Below are positions 9,637-17,941 of a stretch of DNA of 64,000 bases, one piece after another. The DNA comes from Bacteroides sp. CAG:1060_57_27. GTDB lineage: Bacteria > Bacteroidota > Bacteroidia > Bacteroidales > UBA932. The translations under genes and the position numbers were made by a program. The notes under the pieces were generated by a model that saw only the letters and a list, made by a program, of their open reading frames with translations, ran no database searches and was not told where the DNA came from. The stretch is from contig MNQT01000012.1 of assembly GCA_001915575.1 (NCBI GenBank), forward strand, positions 62,001 through 126,000. The letters are read 5' to 3'. Every line of letters begins with the position of its first letter. Position 1 is the first letter of the stretch.

Positions 9637-11307
9637 TCAGTTCCACCATGAATCCACCGCAGACTCTACCGCGGCCGCCCCGTCCTCCCCTATCTTTGCG
9701 GGAAGGTTCGCGAAGAAGTCGTAGCCGAGCATGTCCTCGAGAGCGTCGATGCTCATGGACTGCTCCATGACGGCAGAGCTGCCGCCGGAATAATCCCTGT
9801 GCTCGAAGTAGAAGGCGATTCCTATGTATCCGCCAGTCTCCGCGCCGAACGAGGCGTCCTTGTCATATCCGAGCAGGGCCTTGTAGAAGCCTGTCGGAAC
9901 CGTGACCTCGTTGCCCTCGTTGTCATGGGCGACTTCGGTGGCGCCCGCGATGTCGACACCGGTCACGACATAGAGCGTATCCATGTCGGAAGACCAGTCG
10001 CGCACCATGTTCTCGAGGTCCGCCCATACGCCGCTGTTGAAGCTGCCGCTCTGGGGAGCGCTGTTGGTAAAGTAGAAAGTCTTCAGGTTGGCCTCCGCGT
10101 CGAGCCTGTCGGCAGAGGGAATCTGATGTCCGCGGTTGTATATGTTCTCGTCGTTCTCATCCCTGTCGGTGTATGACCGGTAGAGTATGGGCTGGTACTT
10201 GCGGGGCATCTTGGGGTCGAGGCTCCATTCGTCGCTCCTGCCGCCGTTGCCCCTGAGGCCGTCGTTGAGGGGGTATGCCACCCAGAGGGCGAGCCTGTCG
10301 CCGGTGCTGTAGCAGTATGAGTAGTTGCGAACGTCCTTTCCTCCAAGGGGCATGTCGTGGCTTATGAAGCAGAGGCCGGAGCCGGCATCGTCAAGCGCGG
10401 GCAGCTCGAGCCACAGGCCGGGAGTGTCGGGAGTCAGTTCCTCGGGAAGGCCCGTATCATTCCTCGTGACGGACACTTCCTGGATCTCCCAGGTGCCGGC
10501 CTTCTCGGCGGTGCTGCTGTATACGAAGGCGAACTGCATCTTCCTGCCGACATAGGCGCCGAGGTCGAGCGAACCCGAATCCATGAAAGTCCAGCTCATG
10601 GTCGGGGGATAGTAGACGCCCTCGAGACGCTCCCATGTGCCGTTCTCCTCCCTTGCCCAGACCGCAGCCTCGTCGGGGAGCACGGAAGCGTCCTTGAAGA
10701 AATTCACGGCATGCTTGAAGCTGAGATATGCCGCGCTCTCGGAAGTGAGGTCGATCACGGGCGACACGAGCCAGCTCTCGGATGCAAGGTTCTCCTGCGT
10801 GTCGGACTTGTATGCCGTGGCCACCATGCCGTACTTCGGGTCGTGCTTCCAGATTTCGTCTATCGCGGCAGGCTTGTCCTTGTCCTCGACCGTGAAACCG
10901 CCCTGTCCGTCGAGGAAAGACACGGAATATATCTCGGTCTCGGTGGTGCCGGCCTGGACTATGGTCAGGGGCGCGCTCAGGCCGGAGCCGTAGAACTCGA
11001 ATGTGGCGCTGCGTTCTGCGGCCGAAGTGTTGGCCTTGATATCGACTGTGACAGTCTGGGGAGAGGACGAACTCGCGCCGGAAACGGGGCTGACCTCGAG
11101 CCATGACTTCTCGTCCTCGTCGAGGCCGCGGATTTCCCAGTCGACGGTAGCCGTCAGCTTGAAGCTGTAGCTGTACTCCGTAGCAGGCGCTTCGACCGGA
11201 TCCTTGGCGCTGATGCTTATCTGAGGTTCGAGCCCGGAAGGCTTGTTGCATGCTGCGAGGACGGCGAGTACCGATGCCGCAGCCCAGAATATGACTTTAT
11301 GTTTCAT
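9637..11307 (-). CDS. BACON / choice-of-anchor J / DNA-RNA non-specific endonuclease lipoprotein
   Basis: Multidomain surface or periplasmic nuclease. The lipoprotein signal has its lipobox Cys at residue 20 (VLAACNK). A BACON domain spans about residues 25-117 (WLEVSPVSG...), a jelly-roll of choice-of-anchor J type about 125-290 (LSFKHAVNFF, WTFMDSGSLDLG), and a betabeta-alpha-Me non-specific nuclease domain about 300-540. The catalytic motif reads NRGHQIPSADR with His394; the usual motif is DRGH, so the first Asp is replaced by Asn, a variant common in this family. FYFTNSAPQ supplies the metal Asn. It is transcribed from its own TATATTTG box at 11334-11341, downstream of a terminator. Confidence 0.88.
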   Translation of the reverse strand: MKHKVIFWAAASVLAVLAACNKPSGLEPQISISAKDPVEAPATEYSYSFKLTATVDWEIRGLDEDEKSWLEVSPVSGASSSSPQTVTVDIKANTSAAERSATFEFYGSGLSAPLTIVQAGTTETEIYSVSFLDGQGGFTVEDKDKPAAIDEIWKHDPKYGMVATAYKSDTQENLASESWLVSPVIDLTSESAAYLSFKHAVNFFKDASVLPDEAAVWAREENGTWERLEGVYYPPTMSWTFMDSGSLDLGAYVGRKMQFAFVYSSTAEKAGTWEIQEVSVTRNDTGLPEELTPDTPGLWLELPALDDAGSGLCFISHDMPLGGKDVRNYSYCYSTGDRLALWVAYPLNDGLRGNGGRSDEWSLDPKMPRKYQPILYRSYTDRDENDENIYNRGHQIPSADRLDAEANLKTFYFTNSAPQSGSFNSGVWADLENMVRDWSSDMDTLYVVTGVDIAGATEVAHDNEGNEVTVPTGFYKALLGYDKDASFGAETGGYIGIAFYFEHRDYSGGSSAVMEQSMSIDALEDMLGYDFFANLPAKIGEDGAAAVESAVDSWWN

Positions 11308-11333
11308 CGCGATACCGATTTGCTTTTATCAGG

Positions 11334-11341
11334 CAAATATA
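11334..11341 (-). promoter_or_regulatory. TATATTTG -7 box for the nuclease lipoprotein gene
   Basis: A minus-strand TATATTTG lies 26 nt before the start codon and after the upstream terminator, allowing expression of the two nuclease genes separately from the TonB/OB-fold pair. No convincing -33 element is visible. Confidence 0.5.
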
Positions 11342-11423
11342 ATCAAATAATCAATCACTTCATCCGCTTCGGACCCTTCGGGAGAAGGGAGATTCCGGAC
11401 ATCCCTTTTTTGACGCCCGTCCG

Positions 11424-11458
11424 CAAAAAAAGGGAGGAAAGCCATAACCTTCCTCCCT
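11424..11458 (-). terminator. Intrinsic terminator after the OB-fold lipoprotein gene
   Basis: On the minus strand the arms AGGGAGGAA and TTCCTCCCT enclose a 10-nt loop and are followed directly by TTTTTTT. It ends the TonB receptor/OB-fold lipoprotein transcript before the nuclease genes. Confidence 0.88.
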
Positions 11459-11480
11459 GGAATATATCCTGAAGCCGTGT

Positions 11481-13055
11481 TTATTCGGCCTTCGATACGA
11501 AGAACGCGTCGCCTACCTGTACGGTGCCGTTGTACTCGTCTCGTACGCCCACGATAGTAACGACATCACCTTCCTCGATGCCGAGGGATGCGAACTCCTT
11601 GTCGGGGCCGCCCCAGCCTGCAACGAGGCCGTATACGGTCACATCGTTGCCCTCGCCGTCAAGCAGGTGGAAGTTGCCGTAGGTGGTATTGTAGATGTCG
11701 TTGACGGTTCCGGTCAGGCGGTACCATACGTCATCGGCCTTCTCGGCGGCGATGAACTCTGAAAGGGTAGCATCGGTAACGGCCTTGTGGTCCTCGACGC
11801 TGACATCAACCATCTGGGGATCGCCCTTGAACGAACTCTTGGGACCTACGACGGTGATTATGTCGCCCTCGTCGATACCCATGTTGGCCCACTGCTTGCT
11901 CTCGCCGTTCTCGTCGAGGACTCCGTAGACATATACCTCACCCGAGAAGTCAGTTACGTAGAGGTTGCCGTAAAGGTCATTGGCGACCTCCCTGATGTAG
12001 CCGGTCAGACGGTACTGGGTATCGCCGTCGGCAGCCGCGTTGATCTCGGCAGCGGTCGCGTCGATGATAGAGCCCTTCTGGAAGAACGACTGCTCGGTGG
12101 TGTACTCCTTGCCGTCATCGTCCTTGGTAGTGAAGGTAACGGTCACATTGCGGTCGCCGAGATTGTTGTATGCAGCCTGGAAGGTCACTACGGGAGCGGA
12201 AGCAGTTCCTCCGATAGAAGCTATCGAGAGCCACTCCTGGGCCTCCGCGGGAATCTCGACTCCGATGCCGTCACCCTTGCAGTTGAGGGTCACGCTGATG
12301 TTGCCTCCCTCAAGAGGGAACGAAGCATCCTCGGGATCGACTGACTCTACCGAGATCAGAGACTTGTTGACACTGATAAGCGTGGCATCCTCGAGTTCTA
12401 TTGTGCTGCCGTAGGTAAGCCTGGGGCCCTCGACGGTAACTTCGTCGCCGACTTCGATTCCGAATGCCTCCCAGCCGCCGTCAGTCTCACTGGGATACTT
12501 GTTATCTATCTTGGTACCGTAGATATAGAGCTCTCCGGTGCCGTCGTTAAGATACCAGTTGCCATATTCGGTATTGGAGATGGCGGTGCATATACCGGTG
12601 ACGCGGTAGCTCTTGCCGTCGATTCCGTTCTCGATGACTTCCTCGCAGCTGACCTCCTCGGTGACGGGAAGGCCCTGGATGACATTGATATACTGGGTTA
12701 CCTTGCTGTCACCGCTGCCGCATTCGATAAGCACGACGCAGTTCCTTCCGTTCAGGGTCTCGGCAGCCTCGAAGGTCAGCACCTGATCTTCGGCGGCGCT
12801 ACCCGACATGGGGCTTACCGTAACCCAGTCGACGGCAGCCTGCTTGTTGGTACCGTAACCTGTTCCGATGAATGACACATTCCATGCGTCTTCCGCAGTG
12901 AGAGTAATATCTACGGAGCCTCCCGTCATGTCGATAGCGACATAGGACTGGCTGACCTTGATATCGTCAAGATATGTAGGCGTGAATTTCTGCTCGCATG
13001 AGCTGAGAAGAAGTGCGCCTGCAATTAAGGAAGCGAATAATACTTTGAGTTTCAT
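11481..13055 (-). CDS. Lipoprotein with two BACON domains and three OB-fold-like repeats
   Basis: Exported lipoprotein (lipobox LLSSC, Cys20). BACON-like Ig domains cover about residues 35-130 and 250-335. Three repeats share the pattern YR-[VL]-TG...YGN-x-[YH]-[LV]-x-D...VYG: YGNWYLNDGTGELYIYG, YGNLYVTDFSGEVYVYG and YGNFHLLDGEGNDVTVYG. The pattern resembles OB-fold nucleic-acid-binding repeats (tRNA-anti or DUF5689 type). The gene follows the TonB receptor by 14 nt, so the pair looks like a surface binding protein plus transporter. Binding of DNA or RNA is inferred from the OB fold and the two nuclease genes downstream; carbohydrate binding cannot be excluded. Confidence 0.8.
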   Translation of the reverse strand: MKLKVLFASLIAGALLLSSCEQKFTPTYLDDIKVSQSYVAIDMTGGSVDITLTAEDAWNVSFIGTGYGTNKQAAVDWVTVSPMSGSAAEDQVLTFEAAETLNGRNCVVLIECGSGDSKVTQYINVIQGLPVTEEVSCEEVIENGIDGKSYRVTGICTAISNTEYGNWYLNDGTGELYIYGTKIDNKYPSETDGGWEAFGIEVGDEVTVEGPRLTYGSTIELEDATLISVNKSLISVESVDPEDASFPLEGGNISVTLNCKGDGIGVEIPAEAQEWLSIASIGGTASAPVVTFQAAYNNLGDRNVTVTFTTKDDDGKEYTTEQSFFQKGSIIDATAAEINAAADGDTQYRLTGYIREVANDLYGNLYVTDFSGEVYVYGVLDENGESKQWANMGIDEGDIITVVGPKSSFKGDPQMVDVSVEDHKAVTDATLSEFIAAEKADDVWYRLTGTVNDIYNTTYGNFHLLDGEGNDVTVYGLVAGWGGPDKEFASLGIEEGDVVTIVGVRDEYNGTVQVGDAFFVSKAE

Positions 13056-13069
13056 AAGAATCAGTCAAA

Positions 13070-16000
13070 TTAGTTGAACAGGTATTTGATTCCGATAGAC
13101 GCATACCAGCACTGTCCGATTCCGTGGTAGGGAACGAAGGTCTGGGTGTTGGCGTTGATGCCGGAAGGGGTAGAGAAGACTGCGTAACCGTCGGCGTCCA
13201 CTCCGTCATAGTTAAGGATGCGCGCATCCGAGCCGATAGCATCGGGATTGAGCTGCTTCATCACACCCCAGTTGGAGTTGAAGAGGTTGAGCAGGTTCTT
13301 GATGTCGAGGCTGAGCTGGAGCACGTTGGTGGTGTTTCCGATGTTCACCTTGAAGTCGTGCTTATAGCTGAAGTCGAGCCTGTGGACCCAGGGAGAGTAT
13401 ACGCTGTATGCCTCGGCATACTGGCCCTGATGCTTGCTCAGGTAGGGATCGTTGTGCACGAAGTCCATGAAGCGGGCGGCATCGTCCTCGGAAGCGAACC
13501 TGAACTCGTTGTTGGCAACCTGCTCGTCCGTAGGGATGAAGATGGCATCGTAGTTATAGCCGTCGCCGTTCATGTCGTTGGTAGTCATGTAAGAGTAGTT
13601 GTAACCGCCCCTAAACGCCTCGTAGATGAAGCTGTAGTGGTTGCCGCTCTTGTCGCTGTGGGTGAGGGATGCTACCACACGGTCGGGAGTCACATACTGG
13701 GAGTTGTGGAGCCTGATGTTGTTGGGACCCTCGACGGTAGGAACATAGGTGAATGCAGACTCGGCGTTGGAACCGGGCATGCCGGTGAGTTCCTTGCTCA
13801 TGGTGTGGGTATATGCAGCCATGATGTCGAGACCCTCTATAGGGCTCATGTTGAGCGATACGCTCGCAGAGTATCCGTAACCCTTGTTGGTGTTCTCGAG
13901 CACGAATGCCTTGGTGCCGGTACGGTACACATCGGGATAGATCGCGCGGTTGTCCACGCCGTTGAGCCTTGCGAATCCGCCGACAGGCATGATGCTCCAG
14001 TCGGAAATGGTCACACCGTTGATAGTCTTGTTGTAGATGAACTCACCGGTGAGAGAGAAGGGGAACGAAGTGGGGAACGCGTAGTCGAGGGCGACAGAGG
14101 TCTTCCATACCTGAGGCATCTTGAAGTGGGGATCTACCGCAGAGATAGAAGAAGGGAGTTCACCGTCCTCGGGCTTGATAGTCGTAGGATAGCCGAGGCT
14201 TGCGAGCTTGTCGAGCAGAGCCTGTGCGGTAGCCTTGCCGTTCTCGTCGGTAACGAGACCGCCGGCGAAATTATCCATAGGATTGCCGGTAACGGTCTGA
14301 CCCTGCTTCTCGAGGAACTCGGTCAGGCTGTCCTGGTTGAGCTGTGCCTGGAACTGCACCATACCGCCGTTGGTAGGCATGTTGGTGAAGAACACGAGAG
14401 GCAGACGGCCTGAGAAGAGTCCGGTACCGCCGCGGAAAGTGAGCGAGTTGTCACCGAGTATGTCCCAGGTGAAGCCCACGCGGGGAGACAGGGTGATGTT
14501 CGAGGTAGGCCACTTGCCGGTATCGATATGGCGGATATTGCCGTTCTCGTCGGGATACTCGAGGTCGTAGATAGCCTTGTTGGTCATAAGGTCTGCGTTG
14601 TTGAAGAACAGTCCGTCGACACGCAGGCCGTAGGTGAGCATGAAGTTGTCGGCAGCCTGCCACTCGTCCTGGGCGTAGATACCGGCCTTGTAGAACTGTA
14701 CCCTTGCCGCAGGAGCGGTCTCGCCGTCATATCCGTAGGTGAGGTTGACAATCTCCGGAGTCCTTCCGTTGAGGAAGTCGTCGAGACTTGAATAGCGGTA
14801 GTAACCGGTACCGTTCCTCATATAGATGTTGTCGGCCATCTGGTACTCGAAGTTGAGGCCACCGGTAATCTTGTGGTCGCCGCTGAAGTAGGTGAGGTCG
14901 TCCTTGACGCTGAAGTGGGTGTTGTGGACGGCGTTGTTCCAGGTGAACAGCTCGTAGCCGAGAGATATGTAGTTGTCACCGTCCTTGAGGATGTCGATGA
15001 ACGGGAACTCGTCAGAGGTGCTGCCGCGCACGTCGTCAAGCTTGGAGTAGGTCACGAGCAGCTGGTTGGAGAGCCTGTCGGAAAGACGGCTGTTGAGGTC
15101 GAGCGATACGGTGCTTACGACATTGTCCATCGAATACATCGAATTGGCGTAGCTCATGCTGGCCTGTGACATTCTGGCGTTTACCGCACGGGTACCGCCG
15201 TCCATGGAAGTCGCGTTGGGCGACTGCCAGTACCTGTTGAGGGTGTAGTTGTATCTCAGCGCGAGCTTGTGGTTGTCGTTGATGTTCCAGTCGATACGGC
15301 CGAGCAGCTTGAGGTTGCTCTCGTCTGCGGGGAAGTCGGTGTATGAACCGGTATCGTAGCCGTATTTCTCCTTGACGAAGTTGGAAACCTTCTGGAGGTC
15401 GGCCACGGTAGTGCGGGAAATATAGCTGTTAGGCACGGCGACTCCGTCGGTGGATGCCCTCCACCTGTTGGCAATGGTAGGGATCTTCACATATTCGGCG
15501 TTCACGAAGAAGAACAGCTTGTTCTTCACGATAGGACCGCCGAGGGTGAAGCCGTAGGTGGTGTTGCGGTCTACCGCACGCGCACCGTCGATCTGCTCGC
15601 CTGCGATAGTATCGCCGCGGAGGTTCTCGTTGCGGTGGTATACATAGGCGCTACCCTTGAAGGTGTTGGTACCTGACTTGGTGATAGCGTTCACACCGCC
15701 TCCGATGAAGTTGGTCTGGCGGACGTCATAGGGAGAGATCACGACCTGGAGCTCCTCGATTGCGTCGAGAGAGATAGGGTTGCCGCCTCCGGGAAGGCCG
15801 TCGTTGAGACCGAAGTTGTTGTTGAAGTTGGCACCGTCGACGGTGAAGTTGGCGGTACGTCCGTCAGCTCCGGCGAAGGTCATTCCGTTTCCTCCGTAGG
15901 GAGAGAGCCTGGTCACGTCCTCGATGCTCCTCGTTACGGTAGGGAGGGCGGTAATCTGGTCGTTGGAGATGTTGGTGGCGGCACCGGTCTTCTCTACGGA

Positions 16001-16390
16001 GAGCCTTGACGCAGCCGTATAGACCACGATAGCCTCGCTCAGCATCTCGTTGTCTATAGCCAGGTCGGCGGAGAGGTTGTATGACTCCGCGAGCTGGAGG
16101 GTGATGTCGGTATAGGTAACGGTCTGGTAGCCGAGGCAGCTGACCTCCACGGTGTAGGGGCCGCCGGAACGCATACCGTTGATAAAGAAACGGCCTTCGG
16201 CATTGGCCACAGCATAGTACTGGGTGCCTGAAGGCGTGTGGGTGGCGATTACGGTCGCTCCCGGAATCGTCTCTCCGTTCTCGTCGGCGATCCTACCGTT
16301 CAGCGCGGAGGTCGTTACCTGTGCGGAAGCAGAGACAACGAAAAGCATCGCCGCTAAAGACAGCAATAGACTTTTGATGGTTTTTTTCAT
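13070..16390 (-). CDS. TonB-dependent receptor, Oar-like, with carboxypeptidase-regulatory domain
   Basis: Outer-membrane active transporter of 1106 residues. The signal peptide ends ...VVSASAQ, a CarboxypepD-reg domain covers about 28-110 (LNGRIADENGETIPGATV), and a plug covers about 120-250 (RSIEDVTRLSPYGG, FTVDGANFNNNFG, GGVNAITKSGTN). A long 22-strand-type barrel ends in IKYLFN. There is no SusD partner; the partner is the OB-fold lipoprotein 14 nt downstream. Oar-type receptors handle proteins or other large substrates. The nuclease neighbours suggest nucleic acid or its fragments here, which is inference. Two promoter-like boxes lie upstream. Confidence 0.93.
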   Translation of the reverse strand: MKKTIKSLLLSLAAMLFVVSASAQVTTSALNGRIADENGETIPGATVIATHTPSGTQYYAVANAEGRFFINGMRSGGPYTVEVSCLGYQTVTYTDITLQLAESYNLSADLAIDNEMLSEAIVVYTAASRLSVEKTGAATNISNDQITALPTVTRSIEDVTRLSPYGGNGMTFAGADGRTANFTVDGANFNNNFGLNDGLPGGGNPISLDAIEELQVVISPYDVRQTNFIGGGVNAITKSGTNTFKGSAYVYHRNENLRGDTIAGEQIDGARAVDRNTTYGFTLGGPIVKNKLFFFVNAEYVKIPTIANRWRASTDGVAVPNSYISRTTVADLQKVSNFVKEKYGYDTGSYTDFPADESNLKLLGRIDWNINDNHKLALRYNYTLNRYWQSPNATSMDGGTRAVNARMSQASMSYANSMYSMDNVVSTVSLDLNSRLSDRLSNQLLVTYSKLDDVRGSTSDEFPFIDILKDGDNYISLGYELFTWNNAVHNTHFSVKDDLTYFSGDHKITGGLNFEYQMADNIYMRNGTGYYRYSSLDDFLNGRTPEIVNLTYGYDGETAPAARVQFYKAGIYAQDEWQAADNFMLTYGLRVDGLFFNNADLMTNKAIYDLEYPDENGNIRHIDTGKWPTSNITLSPRVGFTWDILGDNSLTFRGGTGLFSGRLPLVFFTNMPTNGGMVQFQAQLNQDSLTEFLEKQGQTVTGNPMDNFAGGLVTDENGKATAQALLDKLASLGYPTTIKPEDGELPSSISAVDPHFKMPQVWKTSVALDYAFPTSFPFSLTGEFIYNKTINGVTISDWSIMPVGGFARLNGVDNRAIYPDVYRTGTKAFVLENTNKGYGYSASVSLNMSPIEGLDIMAAYTHTMSKELTGMPGSNAESAFTYVPTVEGPNNIRLHNSQYVTPDRVVASLTHSDKSGNHYSFIYEAFRGGYNYSYMTTNDMNGDGYNYDAIFIPTDEQVANNEFRFASEDDAARFMDFVHNDPYLSKHQGQYAEAYSVYSPWVHRLDFSYKHDFKVNIGNTTNVLQLSLDIKNLLNLFNSNWGVMKQLNPDAIGSDARILNYDGVDADGYAVFSTPSGINANTQTFVPYHGIGQCWYASIGIKYLFN

Positions 16391-16426
16391 ACTGTTTTTA
16401 TAATTAGAAAACTAAATTGCCCAGCG

Positions 16427-16519
16427 CAAAGATAGGGTATTTTCTCAGAATTCAAATACACTGCCTACTAAACTAGATTTTCGGCGGCAAAGGTAGCGTT
16501 TTCCTTTCTATCAAGCAAC
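16427..16519 (-). promoter_or_regulatory. Two promoters for the TonB receptor operon
   Basis: On the minus strand, TATCTTTG (16434 to 16427) has TTTG 18 nt upstream (16453-16456). A second box, TACCTTTG (16495 to 16488), has GTTG 20 nt upstream (16516-16519). Both match the Bacteroidetes primary sigma consensus and could give two transcription starts. Confidence 0.6.
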
Positions 16520-16589
16520 CAATCGGATGTTAAATTTTAATGAATTTACCCAGAGGATGCCTTTTCCTATAAATTATCAATTTCTGTCT

Positions 16590-17432
16590 TTACCGCACTT
16601 CCGTCCAGTGGATGACCGCGCCGGAGCGCTCCATGCCGCGGAACCAGGTCATCTGCCGCTTGGCGAACTGGTGGATAGCGGTGGCGAGTTTCTCGCGCAT
16701 CTGTCCGTAGCCGAGCCGGCCGGTGAGGTAGAGGGTCACGAACTTGTATTCAAGTCCGTAGGAAATCAGCGTCTCGGCCGGCACGCCGCCTTCGAGCAGG
16801 CCGCGTATCTCGTCCACCATGCCTTCATCGAGCCTGGCGTCGAGCCTGCGGTCTATCCTTGCGTTGCGCACTTCGCGGCTCACGAGCGTCCCTATGAAAT
16901 AGGGCTTCGACGGAAGCCCGTCGGCCACAGTACGGCCGGGACGCCTCTCCGCGCTGAGAGGGGTGCGCTCCCTGAAGTCGTAGCCTGCGGTGACGGCATT
17001 GATGTAGAGGCCGGTGCCGCCGCAGAGTATGGGCACGGCGCCGCGCGAGCGTATCTGCGCATAGGCCCGCTTGAAATCCTCCACGAAGCGGTAGACATTG
17101 TATCCGTCGCCGGGATCGGCGATGTCTATCAGGTGATAGGGGATGTCCTCGTATTCGCAGAGATCCTTGCCCGTGCCTATGTCCATGCCGCGGTAGACCT
17201 GGCGCGAGTCGGCGGAGATGATTTCGGCTCCGCGGCACTGTCCGTCCGGGGTGCCGGGCGCGGCTCCGAGCGCCTTCGCGAGGCTCACGGCATAGCGCGT
17301 CTTCCCGGAGGCCGTGGGGCCGAGCACGACTATGAGGTCGACACGGCCGCAGCCGTAGTCCCGCCCCAGAGCCCCGATGTCGATGACTTCGGGCGCGGGG
17401 AGTTCTGCCGGTATGGATTTCCTCTCTGGCAT
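16590..17432 (-). CDS. miaA: tRNA dimethylallyltransferase
   Basis: Transfers a dimethylallyl group to A37 of tRNAs that read UNN codons. From the Met at 17432, the P-loop GPTASGKT lies at residues 38-45, followed by ADSRQVYRGMDIGTGK, GGTGLYI and the C-terminal FAKRQMTWFRG. At 280 residues it is somewhat shorter than the E. coli enzyme. The frame stays open to 17693, but that part overlaps smpB in another frame and has no family similarity. The start lies 26 nt after the smpB stop, so the two genes are probably co-transcribed. Confidence 0.95.
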   Translation of the reverse strand: MPERKSIPAELPAPEVIDIGALGRDYGCGRVDLIVVLGPTASGKTRYAVSLAKALGAAPGTPDGQCRGAEIISADSRQVYRGMDIGTGKDLCEYEDIPYHLIDIADPGDGYNVYRFVEDFKRAYAQIRSRGAVPILCGGTGLYINAVTAGYDFRERTPLSAERRPGRTVADGLPSKPYFIGTLVSREVRNARIDRRLDARLDEGMVDEIRGLLEGGVPAETLISYGLEYKFVTLYLTGRLGYGQMREKLATAIHQFAKRQMTWFRGMERSGAVIHWTEVR

Positions 17433-17458
17433 TCCGTCGAGTATAAGATGATGCCCGT

Positions 17459-17914
17459 CTACCCGCGCTCCAGCTCGCGGCGTATGTCCTTCTCCTTTAT
17501 GCTGGCCCGCTTGTCGTACTCCTTCTTGCCTTTCGCGAGGGCGATGTGCAGCTTGGCGTAGCCTTCTGCCGAGATGTAGAGGCGCGTGGCGACTATCGTG
17601 AGTCCCTTGGTCTTGACGGCCTGCGCGAGATGCCTGAGCTCGCGCCTTGTGAGCAGCAGCTTGCGGTCGCGCATCGGCTCGTGGCTGCTCCACGCCGAAG
17701 CCCAGAAGTAGGTGGCGACATTCATTCCGCGCACATACAGCTCCCCGCCCGAGAAATAGCAGTAGGCATCCTGGAGCGAGGCCTTGCCGGCGCGGATAGA
17801 CTTGATCTCCGTGCCCACGAGGACTATGCCGGCGTCGTACTCTTCGAGGAACTCGTATTCGAACGCGGCCTTCTTGTTGTTTATCTGCACCCTGCGCTGT
17901 TTTTCCCTTGCCAT
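17459..17914 (-). CDS. smpB: SsrA-binding protein
   Basis: Partner of tmRNA in trans-translation. The 151-residue protein has the family core: INNKKAAFEYEFLEEYDAGIVLVGTEIKSIR near the start, the YFSGGELYVRGMN strand, and the basic C-terminal tail LAKGKKEYDKRASIKEKD that enters the decoding channel. A TATCTTTG box ends 8 nt before the ATG, so the mRNA leader is very short. No tmRNA gene was recognised in the window. Confidence 0.96.
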   Translation of the reverse strand: MAREKQRRVQINNKKAAFEYEFLEEYDAGIVLVGTEIKSIRAGKASLQDAYCYFSGGELYVRGMNVATYFWASAWSSHEPMRDRKLLLTRRELRHLAQAVKTKGLTIVATRLYISAEGYAKLHIALAKGKKEYDKRASIKEKDIRRELERG

Positions 17915-17922
17915 GGCTCCGT

Positions 17923-17930
17923 CAAAGATA
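17923..17930 (-). promoter_or_regulatory. TATCTTTG -7 box immediately before smpB
   Basis: A minus-strand TATCTTTG ends 8 nt before the smpB ATG at 17914, placing the expected transcription start within a few bases of the start codon. Confidence 0.6.
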
Positions 17931-17941
17931 GCGGTTTTCCC

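Noticed and set aside
17433..17693. N-terminal extension of the miaA frame
   Set aside because: It overlaps smpB in another frame and is not similar to the family; the Met at 17432 leads into the P-loop.
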